NCBI GenBank assembly: GCA_951812615.1
Contig: CATOSU010000002.1
Span: 744,001-808,000 of the forward strand
Direction of reading: 5' to 3'
Source: an uncultured Paracoccaceae bacterium
GTDB taxonomy: Bacteria; Pseudomonadota; Alphaproteobacteria; Rhodobacterales; Rhodobacteraceae
Length of the DNA stretch: 64,000 nt
The notes beneath the pieces were generated by a model, which did not search any database, was not told the DNA's origin, and was given only the letters and a program-made list of their open reading frames with translations. The translations under genes were made by a program, and so were the position numbers. Below are positions 44,413 through 53,153 of this stretch, one piece after another. Within the stretch, counting starts at the first letter, position 1, and every line of letters starts with the position of its first letter.

Positions 44413-45681
44413 ATGAAACGCAGAACAATACTGAAAGGCATTGCCGCCGGAGCCATGACATCCGGGCTGGGCCTGCCAGCCCTGGCCAAGGGTGTGAAGG
44501 TCAAGATCGGCTATGTGCGGCCGGAAACCGGGCCGCTGGCCGGGTTCACCGGGGCGGATGACTTCGTGTTGTCGAATTTCGCCAACTCGTCGACGGCCAT
44601 GGGGCTGGATATCGAGATCATCACCCGCGACAGTCAGTCCAGCCCGTCGCGGGCAGGCGATGTGGCCGCAGAGCTGATCATCGACGAGGAAGTCAGCATG
44701 ATGATCGTCGGCGGTGCGCCGGAAACCAACAACCCGGTGGCGACGATCTGCGAATCCGAGGGCGTGCCCTGCATTTCGACCCTGTCGCCATGGCAGGCCT
44801 ATTTCATCGCCCGCCAGGCCAACCCTGCCGATCCCTCGACATGGAAACCGTTCGATTACGGGTTCCATTTCTTCTGGGGTCTCGAAGATGTGGTCGGTGT
44901 TTTCACAAAGATGTGGCAGAAGCTGGATACCAACAAGAAGGTCGGCTTCCTGTTTGCCAATGATGCTGACGGGCTGGCCTGGGCCGATCCCAATAACGGC
45001 CTGCCGCCGGTGATGAACCAGCTGGGCTATGACATCGTTGATCTGGGCCGCCACAAGGTTCTGAACGATGATTTCACCAACTTCGTCAACGCGTTCAAGC
45101 AGCAGGACGTCGATGTCGTCACCGGCACGATGATCCCGCCGGACTTCATCACTTTCTGGAACCAGGCGCAGCAGCAGGGATACAAGCCCAAGATGGCGAC
45201 GGTCGGCAAGGGTCTGCTGTATCCGCAGGATGTGGCCGCCGTTGGTCCGGCCGCGCATAACCTGTCCTGCGAGGTTTGGTGGGCGCCGTCCTTCCCGTTC
45301 TCATCGTCACTGAACGGGATGAGCGCGGCGGACTACGCCGCCTCCTTCACCGATGCGACCGGTCGTCCGTGGACCCAGGTTCTGGGCTTCGTGCATGCCC
45401 TTCTGGAGGTGGCTGCTGACACGGTGAAGCGCGCAGGCGACCCGACCGATCCGGACAGCCTGACCGAAGCTGTGGCCGCGACCAACCTTGATACCATCGT
45501 CGGCAATGTCGCCTGGCCCGGCGCCTCGGCCCCGCCGTTTGCTGCACCGAACGTGACGCGCACCCCGGTCGCCGGGGGGCAGTGGCGCGTAGGGGATGAT
45601 GGCTCGCTCGATCTGGTGATTGTCGAAAACAGCGACCATCCGATGATCCCCAAGGCGGGTGACATCGAGCCGCTCAACTGA
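44413..45681 (+). CDS. Liv-type ABC substrate-binding protein (Tat-exported)
   Basis: 422 aa from ATG 44413 with GGAGGA at 44401. Tat signal MKRRTILKGIAAGAMTSGLG. Periplasmic-binding fold type I: KIGYVRPETGPLAGFTGAD, DSQSSPSRAGDVAAELI, GGAPETNNPVATICE. In roseobacters many such proteins bind aromatic acids; with ring-cleavage genes upstream an aromatic ligand is likely (inference). Starts the transporter half of the operon. Confidence 0.9.
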   Translation: MKRRTILKGIAAGAMTSGLGLPALAKGVKVKIGYVRPETGPLAGFTGADDFVLSNFANSSTAMGLDIEIITRDSQSSPSRAGDVAAELIIDEEVSMMIVGGAPETNNPVATICESEGVPCISTLSPWQAYFIARQANPADPSTWKPFDYGFHFFWGLEDVVGVFTKMWQKLDTNKKVGFLFANDADGLAWADPNNGLPPVMNQLGYDIVDLGRHKVLNDDFTNFVNAFKQQDVDVVTGTMIPPDFITFWNQAQQQGYKPKMATVGKGLLYPQDVAAVGPAAHNLSCEVWWAPSFPFSSSLNGMSAADYAASFTDATGRPWTQVLGFVHALLEVAADTVKRAGDPTDPDSLTEAVAATNLDTIVGNVAWPGASAPPFAAPNVTRTPVAGGQWRVGDDGSLDLVIVENSDHPMIPKAGDIEPLN

Positions 45682-45744
45682 GCCAGCAACTCGCGGGCGG
45701 CAGATCCATGCCGCCCGTTCTCCCCGTGTAAAGGTCGACCGGCA

Positions 45745-46461
45745 ATGGCGCTCCTTGAACTTCAGCAGGTGAACAAGGCCTTCGGGGCCGTTGTCGTCGC
45801 CAAGGATGTGTCCTTTGCCATCGAAGACGGCAGCGCGGTTGGCATCATCGGCCCCAACGGGGCGGGCAAATCGACCCTGTTCAACCTGATTACCGGTAAC
45901 CTCTCGGCCTCAAGCGGGAAGGTGCATTTTGGCGGTGAGGATGTGACAGGCCGCAGCGCCATGCATCGCTGTCACCTCGGCATTGGCCGGTCTTTCCAGG
46001 TGCCGCAGCCGTTTGAAAAGCTCACCGTGCTGGAAAACCTTCTGGTGGCAAACTGTTTCGGAGCAGAAGCCGCATACTACGACCCGGACACCTGCGCCGA
46101 TATCCTCGAACAGACCGAATTGCTCGACAAGGCGAACCTGCCTGCAGGATCGCTCAGCCTGCTGGATCGCAAGCGTCTTGAACTCAGCCGGGCAATGGCG
46201 ACACGCCCGCGTCTGTTGTTGCTAGATGAGATTGCCGGAGGGCTGACCGATGCGGAGTGCAAATCTCTGATCGAAACCATACGCAGCCTGCACGCCTCCG
46301 GCGTTACCATCATTTGGATCGAACATGTGCTGCACGCGCTGACGGCTGTGGTGGACCGTCTACTGGTGTTGAACTTCGGCGAGATCATCGGCGACGGCAC
46401 GCCAACGGACGTGATGGCATCGCGTGAAGTGCAGGAGATTTATCTGGGGATCGAGGCATGA
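45745..46461 (+). CDS. livG: Liv-type ABC transporter ATPase (LivG)
   Basis: 238 aa. Walker A GPNGAGKST, Walker B LLLLDEIAGGLT, with the signature region degenerate: SLLDRKRLELSRAMA replaces the usual LSGGQ, which is unusual. The C-terminus overlaps the start of LivF (ATGA). Confidence 0.9.
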   Translation: MALLELQQVNKAFGAVVVAKDVSFAIEDGSAVGIIGPNGAGKSTLFNLITGNLSASSGKVHFGGEDVTGRSAMHRCHLGIGRSFQVPQPFEKLTVLENLLVANCFGAEAAYYDPDTCADILEQTELLDKANLPAGSLSLLDRKRLELSRAMATRPRLLLLDEIAGGLTDAECKSLIETIRSLHASGVTIIWIEHVLHALTAVVDRLLVLNFGEIIGDGTPTDVMASREVQEIYLGIEA

Positions 46462-47168
46462 GCCCTGTTCTGCAAACCCATGACCTCACCGCATTCTATG
46501 GCGACTTTCAGGCTCTGTTCGGCATCGACATGCATCTGGATGAAGGCGAGACGCTGGCGATTATCGGTGCCAACGGTGCGGGAAAATCGACGCTTTTGCG
46601 GGCCATTTCCGGCCTTTTGCCGCATGCGGCGGATGCGGTGTTGCTGGAGGGTCGCCCGGTGGGCAACCTGCCGGCCTTTGAATTGTCGCATCAGGGCATT
46701 TCCATGGTGCCAGAGGGTCGCAAGCTGTTCGCCAGCCTGTCGGTCGAGGAAAACCTCAAAACCGGCGCGGACGCCTTCACGCGCCCCGGTTTCTGGTCAC
46801 TGGAGCGGGTCTATGAGCTGTTCCCAATCCTGAAGGAGCGCCAACACCAACCGGCCACATCCCTGTCCGGCGGGCAGCAGCAGATGGTCGCCATCGGCCG
46901 GGCGCTCATGTCCAACCCCAAGGTGCTGCTGTGTGACGAGATCAGCCTTGGCCTCGCCCCCGTCGTTATCCGCGATATCTATGCCGCCCTGCCGCAGATC
47001 CGCGAAGCGGGCGCGTCGGTCGTGGTGGTGGAGCAGGATATCGGCCAGGCCATGAAGGTCGCCGACCGGGTGATCTGCATGATGGAGGGTCGCGTCACGC
47101 TCGAAGGCACCCCTGCGGATCTCAGCCGCGAGGCCATCCACAATGCATATTTCGGAGACGCGGCATGA
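46458..47168 (+). CDS. livF: Liv-type ABC transporter ATPase (LivF)
   Basis: 236 aa. Walker A GANGAGKST, signature LSGGQQQMVAIGRAL, Walker B VLLCDEISLGLAP. Its canonical signature may compensate the degenerate one in the partner. Overlaps the permease gene by 4 bp. Confidence 0.93.
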   Translation: MSPVLQTHDLTAFYGDFQALFGIDMHLDEGETLAIIGANGAGKSTLLRAISGLLPHAADAVLLEGRPVGNLPAFELSHQGISMVPEGRKLFASLSVEENLKTGADAFTRPGFWSLERVYELFPILKERQHQPATSLSGGQQQMVAIGRALMSNPKVLLCDEISLGLAPVVIRDIYAALPQIREAGASVVVVEQDIGQAMKVADRVICMMEGRVTLEGTPADLSREAIHNAYFGDAA

Positions 47169-48028
47169 TCCTGATCGACACAATCCTGCAGGGTGTGATG
47201 CTGGGCGGGCTTTATGCCCTGTTCGCGCTTGGCCTCAGCCTGACATTTGGCGTGATGCGGCTGGTCAACCTGGCCCATGGCGACCTGATCCTGCTTGGCT
47301 CGTACATCATATTGACGCTGGCAGGGAGTTTGTACCTGCCGCCATTGATAGCTGCGCTGGTGGCTCTGCCGATCATGTTCGTGCTGGGCTGGGCATTGCA
47401 GCGCTTCCTGCTGAACCACGCATTGCATGACGATATCCTGCCGCCGCTGATCGTGACCTTCGGGTTATCGATCCTGATACAGAACGGATTGCTGGCGATC
47501 TTCACCGCCGACAGCCGTCGATTGTCACTGGGTGGGATCGAAGCGCAATCCTTTGCGGTGGGGCCGCTCAACATCGGAGTGCTGCCGCTGATGACGCTGC
47601 TGGCCGCCGTGCTTGTCGTCCTGCTGCTGAATTTCGTGTTCTTCAAGACCGCGCTGGGCCGTGCCTTTCGGGCCACTTCGGATGATGCCACCACCCTGAC
47701 CCTGATGGGCCGTGATACCCGTCGGGTGTTCGCCATCGCCACCGGTATTGCATTGGTGGTGGCCGGGGTTGCCGCCTTTTTCCTCGCCACCCGCGCCAGC
47801 ATCAATCCGTCGATTGGCCCGGCGCGGCTGATCTTTGCCTTCGAAGCTGTGATCATCGGCGGGCTGGGGTCGTTCTGGGGCACGCTGATTGGCGGTATCA
47901 TACTCGGCGTGGCGCAGACGCTGGGCGGGTCCATCGATCCGGAGTTTCAGGTTCTCGCAGGCCATCTTGTCTTTATCGCCATCCTTTTCCTGCGTCCGCG
48001 CGGCCTGTTTCCGCGCGCCTTTGATTGA
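47165..48028 (+). CDS. livH: Liv-type ABC transporter permease (LivH)
   Basis: 287 aa, eight or so membrane helices starting TILQGVMLGGLYALFALGLS; conserved VNLAHGDLILLG and AFRATSDD...LMGRDTRRVF loop contacting the ATPases. Overlapped by LivF upstream. Confidence 0.93.
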   Translation: MILIDTILQGVMLGGLYALFALGLSLTFGVMRLVNLAHGDLILLGSYIILTLAGSLYLPPLIAALVALPIMFVLGWALQRFLLNHALHDDILPPLIVTFGLSILIQNGLLAIFTADSRRLSLGGIEAQSFAVGPLNIGVLPLMTLLAAVLVVLLLNFVFFKTALGRAFRATSDDATTLTLMGRDTRRVFAIATGIALVVAGVAAFFLATRASINPSIGPARLIFAFEAVIIGGLGSFWGTLIGGIILGVAQTLGGSIDPEFQVLAGHLVFIAILFLRPRGLFPRAFD

Positions 48029-48038
48029 GAGATCCCGC

Positions 48039-49082
48039 ATGACCGAACACAAATGGTCCCTGACGTCGTCGACCCGCGAGTCCCGGATTTTCGCGACCCT
48101 GGCGATTGTCGCGGTGCTGCTCCTGATCGCCGCGCCATGGCTGGTCAGCCGGGGATTGATCCGCGATCTCTTTCAGATCATGACCCTGCTGGTGCTGGCG
48201 CAGTGCTGGAACCTGCTGGCAGGCTACGCCGGGTTAATTTCTGTCGGGCAGCAGGCCTTCGTCGGTATCGGTGCTTATGTGTTCTTTTCTTTTGCGGTGT
48301 TCATGCCGATCCCACCAGCTCTGGCCATTCTCGCTGCCGGCATCGTGGCCGCAGGGATCGGCGTTGCGGCGGCCAGTTTTACTTTTCGCCTGCAGGGCGC
48401 TTACTTCGCCGTAGGCACATGGGTGGTCGCCGAAGTGGTGCAGCTGACGCTGGCCAAGCAGAGCGTGCTGGGCGGTGGTTCCGGCATGTCGCTGCCCCGC
48501 GAATTCCGTGAAACCATGCCGGGGTTTGGGATCCTGCGCGAGATGGGGTTTTCCAAATCCGCCGCTATCGACGTCATCGCCTATTGGATGGTGCTGCTTC
48601 TCTGCGTCGTTACGATCCTTGTGATCTACCGCTTCATGCGCACGCCTGCCGGACTTGGTCTGGGCGCGGTACGCGACAATGTCATTGCCGCGCGCTCTGT
48701 CGGGGTAAACGCCACGCGGCTGAAATGGCTGGTCTATCTCGGCTGCAATTTCATCACGGGCATCGCCGGAGCGCTGATCTTCATGCAAAAGCAACGCGTG
48801 TCTCCCGACACCGCCTTTTCTGTAATCGACTGGTCGGCCTTCGTGATCTTCGTTGTCGTCATTGGCGGAATTGGAACAATCGAGGGCCCGATCATTGGTG
48901 TGCTGATCTTCTACCTGCTGCAAAGCTTTCTGGCGGATCTCGGCCCGATATACCTGATCATTCTCGGAGCACTTGGGATCGTCTCGATCCTGGTTGCACC
49001 GTCCGGCATATGGGGTCTCATCTCCTCCCGAACCGGTATCGTCCTCTTTCCGATCCGGCACAATTTGAAGAAACTGGGGTAA
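48039..49082 (+). CDS. livM: Liv-type ABC transporter permease (LivM)
   Basis: 347 aa from ATG 48039; the longer frame runs back into livH. Membrane protein with LLAGYAGLISVGQQAFVGIG and GAVRDNVIAARSVGVNATRL, both LivM hallmarks. Last gene of the aromatic uptake/degradation operon; a strong hairpin follows. Confidence 0.92.
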   Translation: MTEHKWSLTSSTRESRIFATLAIVAVLLLIAAPWLVSRGLIRDLFQIMTLLVLAQCWNLLAGYAGLISVGQQAFVGIGAYVFFSFAVFMPIPPALAILAAGIVAAGIGVAAASFTFRLQGAYFAVGTWVVAEVVQLTLAKQSVLGGGSGMSLPREFRETMPGFGILREMGFSKSAAIDVIAYWMVLLLCVVTILVIYRFMRTPAGLGLGAVRDNVIAARSVGVNATRLKWLVYLGCNFITGIAGALIFMQKQRVSPDTAFSVIDWSAFVIFVVVIGGIGTIEGPIIGVLIFYLLQSFLADLGPIYLIILGALGIVSILVAPSGIWGLISSRTGIVLFPIRHNLKKLG

Positions 49083-49182
49083 GGATTCCGGTGCGAATAT
49101 TCCAAAACACCGGCGGCAAGTGTTTGAACAGCCACGAAAGCACGGTGACCGGAATGTCCATCCCGAAGCCCCTGCGTCAGAT

Positions 49183-49217
49183 CTCTCCGTTCGCCAGCGA
49201 TGGCGGCGAACGGAGAG
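49183..49217. terminator. 13-bp stem-loop between convergent operons
   Basis: CTCTCCGTTCGCC and GGCGAACGGAGAG form a perfect 13-bp stem with a 9-base loop, 100 bp after livM and 108 bp before the end of dmfA2 on the other strand. A short second repeat, CCGGTG/CACCGG, lies at ~49088-49113. No long T-run, so a bidirectional, possibly Rho-assisted, end structure. Confidence 0.55.
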
Positions 49218-49324
49218 GCCGACGCCACGCTCGTTTTGAGAGCAATCTTGGTTGGTTGCCGAACGAAGGGCGAAAACCGGACGATCGTTAAATTACGAGT
49301 TGACGATAATCGGTGAGTCTAAGC

Positions 49325-51670
49325 TCACCGCCAGTGTTTTTCGTCACCGGTAATGCCGGAACCGGGCAACGCGCCGTCTTTGATGAATGCATTCAGCACA
49401 TTGCGCATGACGGTTGCGACGTTGTTTTCGCCACCGTGGCATGGCAACGCCTGGCTCCAGCTGATCGAGCCGGCGGCAAAGACGGCACCATTGTTGGCGG
49501 TCGTAAAGTAGATCATATCGCCGCGCACCTGCGGGTCCTGACTGCCGCCGCGGCCGGGAAAAGCATAGGTGATTTCTTCGGAGACAAGCGGGTAGTTGTC
49601 GGTGTGATCGATGGAGGAGGCCAGCAGCATCGTGTGCGGTGGGGTGCCGAGCATCAGGTCGTAGCGGTCCAGTTCCACACCCGCCGCGCCGCCAAGCGCG
49701 AGGCCGAAATCGCCGATCAGTTCCTCGTCGCCTATCCCGTCGAAGATCCAGGCGACGCGCTTGTGGAAGCTGTCTGGCATCCGTTCAAACGGTTCGGCGC
49801 GATCCATACCCTCGGTAGTGAAGCCAAGACCCACCAGTTTCTGCGGCGGTCGCCCGCGAGAGCGCCAGAGGCCGGAGCGTTCACCGCTGGAGGCAAGGTA
49901 GCCTTCGCCGGCTTCGGCCTGCCAAGCGCGAGAGCCGGCGTCGAGTTTGCGCACTTCGATGCAGGCGGGATCGTCGGGGCAAGCGGCGGTGACCCAGTAA
50001 TAACCGTTGCCGCCCAGATACATGACGCGCCCGCCCTGACGGAGGTACGCCTCGGTCGCGTCCAGCATGCCCTCGGAATAGTATTCCGGGTGGGTGACGT
50101 TGAGGACCGTCTTGTAGGGCGTCAGCACCGCCAGCCCCTCCCGGTCGAGATCGTGATCGGTGATCAGGTCGTAGTCATAGCCGGCATGTTCCAGCCACCA
50201 GAGCAGAGAGAGATCCGCCGGCAAGGCCCAGGGAAAGTTCATGCCTGCCATGCGGTAGCCCGGGCGGATGTTGATAATCGGCCGCTTCCATGACGAATAG
50301 CAGACACCGGCGCCGTCGGTGTGGTGGTCGTAGGTGGAGAGGCCGAATTCCTGCAGTTTGTGGTACTCCAAATCGTCGCCGGAAATGACCGGCGTGTGGG
50401 CCACGATGGCCTGCGCGATCTGGGCTTCGAAACTCAGATGCTCGTTGGCATAGGCCAGGTAGGTGAAGGTCGACATCTGCACCGCGATTTTGGCCCGCGG
50501 CTTGTCGGGCCGGATGATGACCGGGGCGCGGTCGATGGCGTTGCCGGCAGTGATCTTCAGCGCGTAAACGCCGGACTTCAGATCTGCCGGCGGGGTCCAG
50601 GTCACGGTCGTGTCCCAACCGCAATCGGTCAGCGCGTCATCATGATAGGCCACGCCTCCATACTGCGATGGGTCGAGGCGAAAGCAGTCCTCGCGCCCGC
50701 GCCAGTTCCAGCCGGTCATGGCGCGGATGGGCCGATTGACGCCGCGGGCGTGCAGGCCATGCGGGCCGGTATCCTGAATGTCCGGGCCGATGCCCATGTC
50801 GTCATACCCGGCCGTAGTATCCCAGTAGGCCAGCGGGTCAGCGGGTGGCGTGCCACCGGCAATCTCCTGCATCTCGTCCGCACTCAACACCCGCGAGACA
50901 AGACCGGAGCGATCGATCTTTCCGTTAAAGAGCATCGAGACGAACCGCCCGCGTTCGGGGTTTTCTTCGTGCGCTCCTGCGATCAGGAACGGCGCGTCGG
51001 GATGCGCAGGCCGGCACCGCAAGGTTTCGACCACATGTGTGTTGTGATCATAGGGCACGACCGGGCCGATATGCGAATTCCAGGAGTTTTGGACGTCGAT
51101 CTGGCGCAGGCGGGCCTCACCCGTGGCAGGGTCGAAACTGGCAGCGGCCAGCACCCAGACCTTGGGCACCAAGGGCGCATCGGCGGTGACCTGATCGACA
51201 GTCTCGCCATCGCCGACCCAGAATTCGAGCTTGCCTTCGGGGTTGATGCCCAGCGCATAGCCCTTGGATTCATTCACCGACCAGCGTCCGATCACGGCCT
51301 GGCGCGATCCGCTGGGCAGCGACGGCCATATGAACACGTGCACCGTAAATGCACCGTCGGTGGCCAGGTGGTCGGCGGGATCGTCGACGCGGGCGAAGGC
51401 CCCATTCTGCGTGTACTGCCTGCGCACAGCAAGGGTTTGGGGCACGTTTGTGTCCACAGGCTCCTCGATGAAGCCTGGGCCCTCGGGGTTGAAATCGCCA
51501 TGAACCAGCCGAACGATTTCGGCTCGCACCTCCTTGGTACCCTCGGCGGAGACCATGAAGTCAATTGGTTTGCCGGCCTGTGCGGCCAACGGATCGGCAT
51601 AACCGAAGAGGCGAATATCGGTAATGTCAGCTCTCCAGCAGGTCGTTGACGCGCAGCAGGAAGACCGCAT
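49325..51670 (-). CDS. dmfA2: N,N-dimethylformamidase large (beta) subunit
   Basis: 781 aa. N-terminal ITDIRLFGYADPLAAQAGKP, then LVHGDFNPEGPGF and a lectin-like domain; C-terminal glutamine-amidotransferase-like part with LAYANEH, GLSTYDHHTDGAG, SSWKRPIINIRPGYRM, HPEYYSEGM and YFTTANNGAVFAAGSISW, characteristic of DMFase large subunits. Members hold a mononuclear iron and hydrolyse N-substituted formamides to amine plus formate. The ATG at 51670 has AAGGAAG upstream and lies 44 bp inside the preceding reading frame; no other normal start exists before conserved sequence begins. Confidence 0.85.
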   Translation of the reverse strand: MRSSCCASTTCWRADITDIRLFGYADPLAAQAGKPIDFMVSAEGTKEVRAEIVRLVHGDFNPEGPGFIEEPVDTNVPQTLAVRRQYTQNGAFARVDDPADHLATDGAFTVHVFIWPSLPSGSRQAVIGRWSVNESKGYALGINPEGKLEFWVGDGETVDQVTADAPLVPKVWVLAAASFDPATGEARLRQIDVQNSWNSHIGPVVPYDHNTHVVETLRCRPAHPDAPFLIAGAHEENPERGRFVSMLFNGKIDRSGLVSRVLSADEMQEIAGGTPPADPLAYWDTTAGYDDMGIGPDIQDTGPHGLHARGVNRPIRAMTGWNWRGREDCFRLDPSQYGGVAYHDDALTDCGWDTTVTWTPPADLKSGVYALKITAGNAIDRAPVIIRPDKPRAKIAVQMSTFTYLAYANEHLSFEAQIAQAIVAHTPVISGDDLEYHKLQEFGLSTYDHHTDGAGVCYSSWKRPIINIRPGYRMAGMNFPWALPADLSLLWWLEHAGYDYDLITDHDLDREGLAVLTPYKTVLNVTHPEYYSEGMLDATEAYLRQGGRVMYLGGNGYYWVTAACPDDPACIEVRKLDAGSRAWQAEAGEGYLASSGERSGLWRSRGRPPQKLVGLGFTTEGMDRAEPFERMPDSFHKRVAWIFDGIGDEELIGDFGLALGGAAGVELDRYDLMLGTPPHTMLLASSIDHTDNYPLVSEEITYAFPGRGGSQDPQVRGDMIYFTTANNGAVFAAGSISWSQALPCHGGENNVATVMRNVLNAFIKDGALPGSGITGDEKHWR

Positions 51671-53153
51671 GATAGGCTTCCTTGATGTCGTGGTATTCGC
51701 GATCGTCTATCACCCGTGGCGGCATTCCGCGCTGACCCGAAACCGCCATGACACGGAACTTCTCTTCGGCTGGCACCATGCGGTGGATCACGTATTTGTC
51801 CGCCATTTCGCCGCGCCGGAAGTAGTTCAAGACCCGCGCCAGCTCGTCGGAATGATGCCCCAACGGATCGCGCCTATGTTCCTCGATCAGCTCCGGAGTG
51901 ATCAGCTTTTTCAGCCGCTCGCGCAGGCGCTTGTTGAAGCGACGATAGTAGAGCTCCTGCTTGTCGTGGACTTCGGTGGCTTCCTCGGGCATGGCTTCGC
52001 CCCCTTTCTCGGTGCGGCGCGCGCGGCGCTCGCCGGCCTTGCGATTGCGGAAATCGCGGAATTGTGCGCGGGCGCCGGTCAGGCCTTCGCGCGCGAAGAT
52101 GGTGACGCCGATCATGATGAAGGCGACAAGGATGATGCGCGGCGGTCCGAGCTCGATCAGCCCCTTGTCGATCAGCGTGACGATGGCGGCGCCTACGACC
52201 GCGCCTTCTGCCCGGCCCAGTCCGCCGATCACCATCATCGCAAAGAGCATCAGCATCTGATCAAGCGAGAAGATCTGTGGAGAGATCGAACGGAAATACA
52301 TCGCATAGAATGCGCCGACAACGCCGAGGGCAGCAGAGGAAATGACAAATACCATCAGCCGGGCGCGGCGGAAGTCGATACCGATGGCTTCGGCAAAGGC
52401 CTCGTCCTCACGTCCTGTGCGGGCCACCCGCAGCAGCATGCCAAGGCGTTCGGAATTGACCAGCCGCCAGACCAGCAGCGCACCCAGCAGCAGCAGGAAC
52501 GCCCCGGCAAAGCCTAACAGCAAACCGGGGCGTTGCAGGAACCAGTCTTCGGGAATGAAGCTGTCGACCTGCGTAATGGCGCCACCGGTTGCGGTCAGCG
52601 GTCGGAGCTGAAGGACAAAGACACGGCAAATTTCGGCCACGCCCATTGTCAGCAGCGCGTAGTAGAGGCCATCGAGCCGCGTTGAAGGCGCGGCGAGGAC
52701 TGCGCCAAAGACGAAGCCCACCATTGGCCCGATCAGCAGCATGAAGGGCCAAGGAACGCCCAGATAGACATTGGCGGCTGCGGCGACATATCCCGAAGCG
52801 CCCACGACCGCGAGCGTGGCCAGCGAGAAGATGCCTGCGGTGCCGACGATCAGCGTCCAGAGCACGTTGATCGCGGCGTAGACGCAGAAGATCGACACGA
52901 CCGATAGTAGTGAATTGGACAGAAACGGTGTGACGATGGCGACAAAAGACAAGCCCAGCGTCCACCAGAGTGGCATCTTGTCGGCCAGCACACGCTCCCG
53001 CCGCAGGGTCTTGGGGTTGTGCACATCACGCCACTTCAGCCAATGCCCCCGCGTGCCCGGCAACCGGCTGCGCTGCCGTTCGTTGATGCCCGACGGGGCG
53101 AGGCGCAGCTCCCATGGCCGCCGCCCGACCTTATAGAAGCGCTTACCGCTCAT
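51627..53153 (-). CDS. LivM permease in frame with DMFase small (alpha) subunit
   Basis: 508 aa open frame. Residues ~1-375 are a LivM permease with a ~60-aa charged N-terminal extension (helices from MPLWWTLGLSFVAIV; LRVARTGREDEAFAEAIGID loop). Residues 388-508 are the small DMFase subunit (KQELYYRRFNKRLRERLKKL, DPLGHHSDELARVLNYFRRG, VIDDREYHDIKEAYHAVFLL), normally a separate ~130-aa protein. Met388 (ATG 51990-51992) is preceded by AAAGGGGG at a proper distance, so the small subunit can also be made from an internal start. Whether the product is a fusion, two proteins or both cannot be decided from sequence. Overlaps LivH by 4 bp. Confidence 0.82.
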   Translation of the reverse strand: MSGKRFYKVGRRPWELRLAPSGINERQRSRLPGTRGHWLKWRDVHNPKTLRRERVLADKMPLWWTLGLSFVAIVTPFLSNSLLSVVSIFCVYAAINVLWTLIVGTAGIFSLATLAVVGASGYVAAAANVYLGVPWPFMLLIGPMVGFVFGAVLAAPSTRLDGLYYALLTMGVAEICRVFVLQLRPLTATGGAITQVDSFIPEDWFLQRPGLLLGFAGAFLLLLGALLVWRLVNSERLGMLLRVARTGREDEAFAEAIGIDFRRARLMVFVISSAALGVVGAFYAMYFRSISPQIFSLDQMLMLFAMMVIGGLGRAEGAVVGAAIVTLIDKGLIELGPPRIILVAFIMIGVTIFAREGLTGARAQFRDFRNRKAGERRARRTEKGGEAMPEEATEVHDKQELYYRRFNKRLRERLKKLITPELIEEHRRDPLGHHSDELARVLNYFRRGEMADKYVIHRMVPAEEKFRVMAVSGQRGMPPRVIDDREYHDIKEAYHAVFLLRVNDLLES

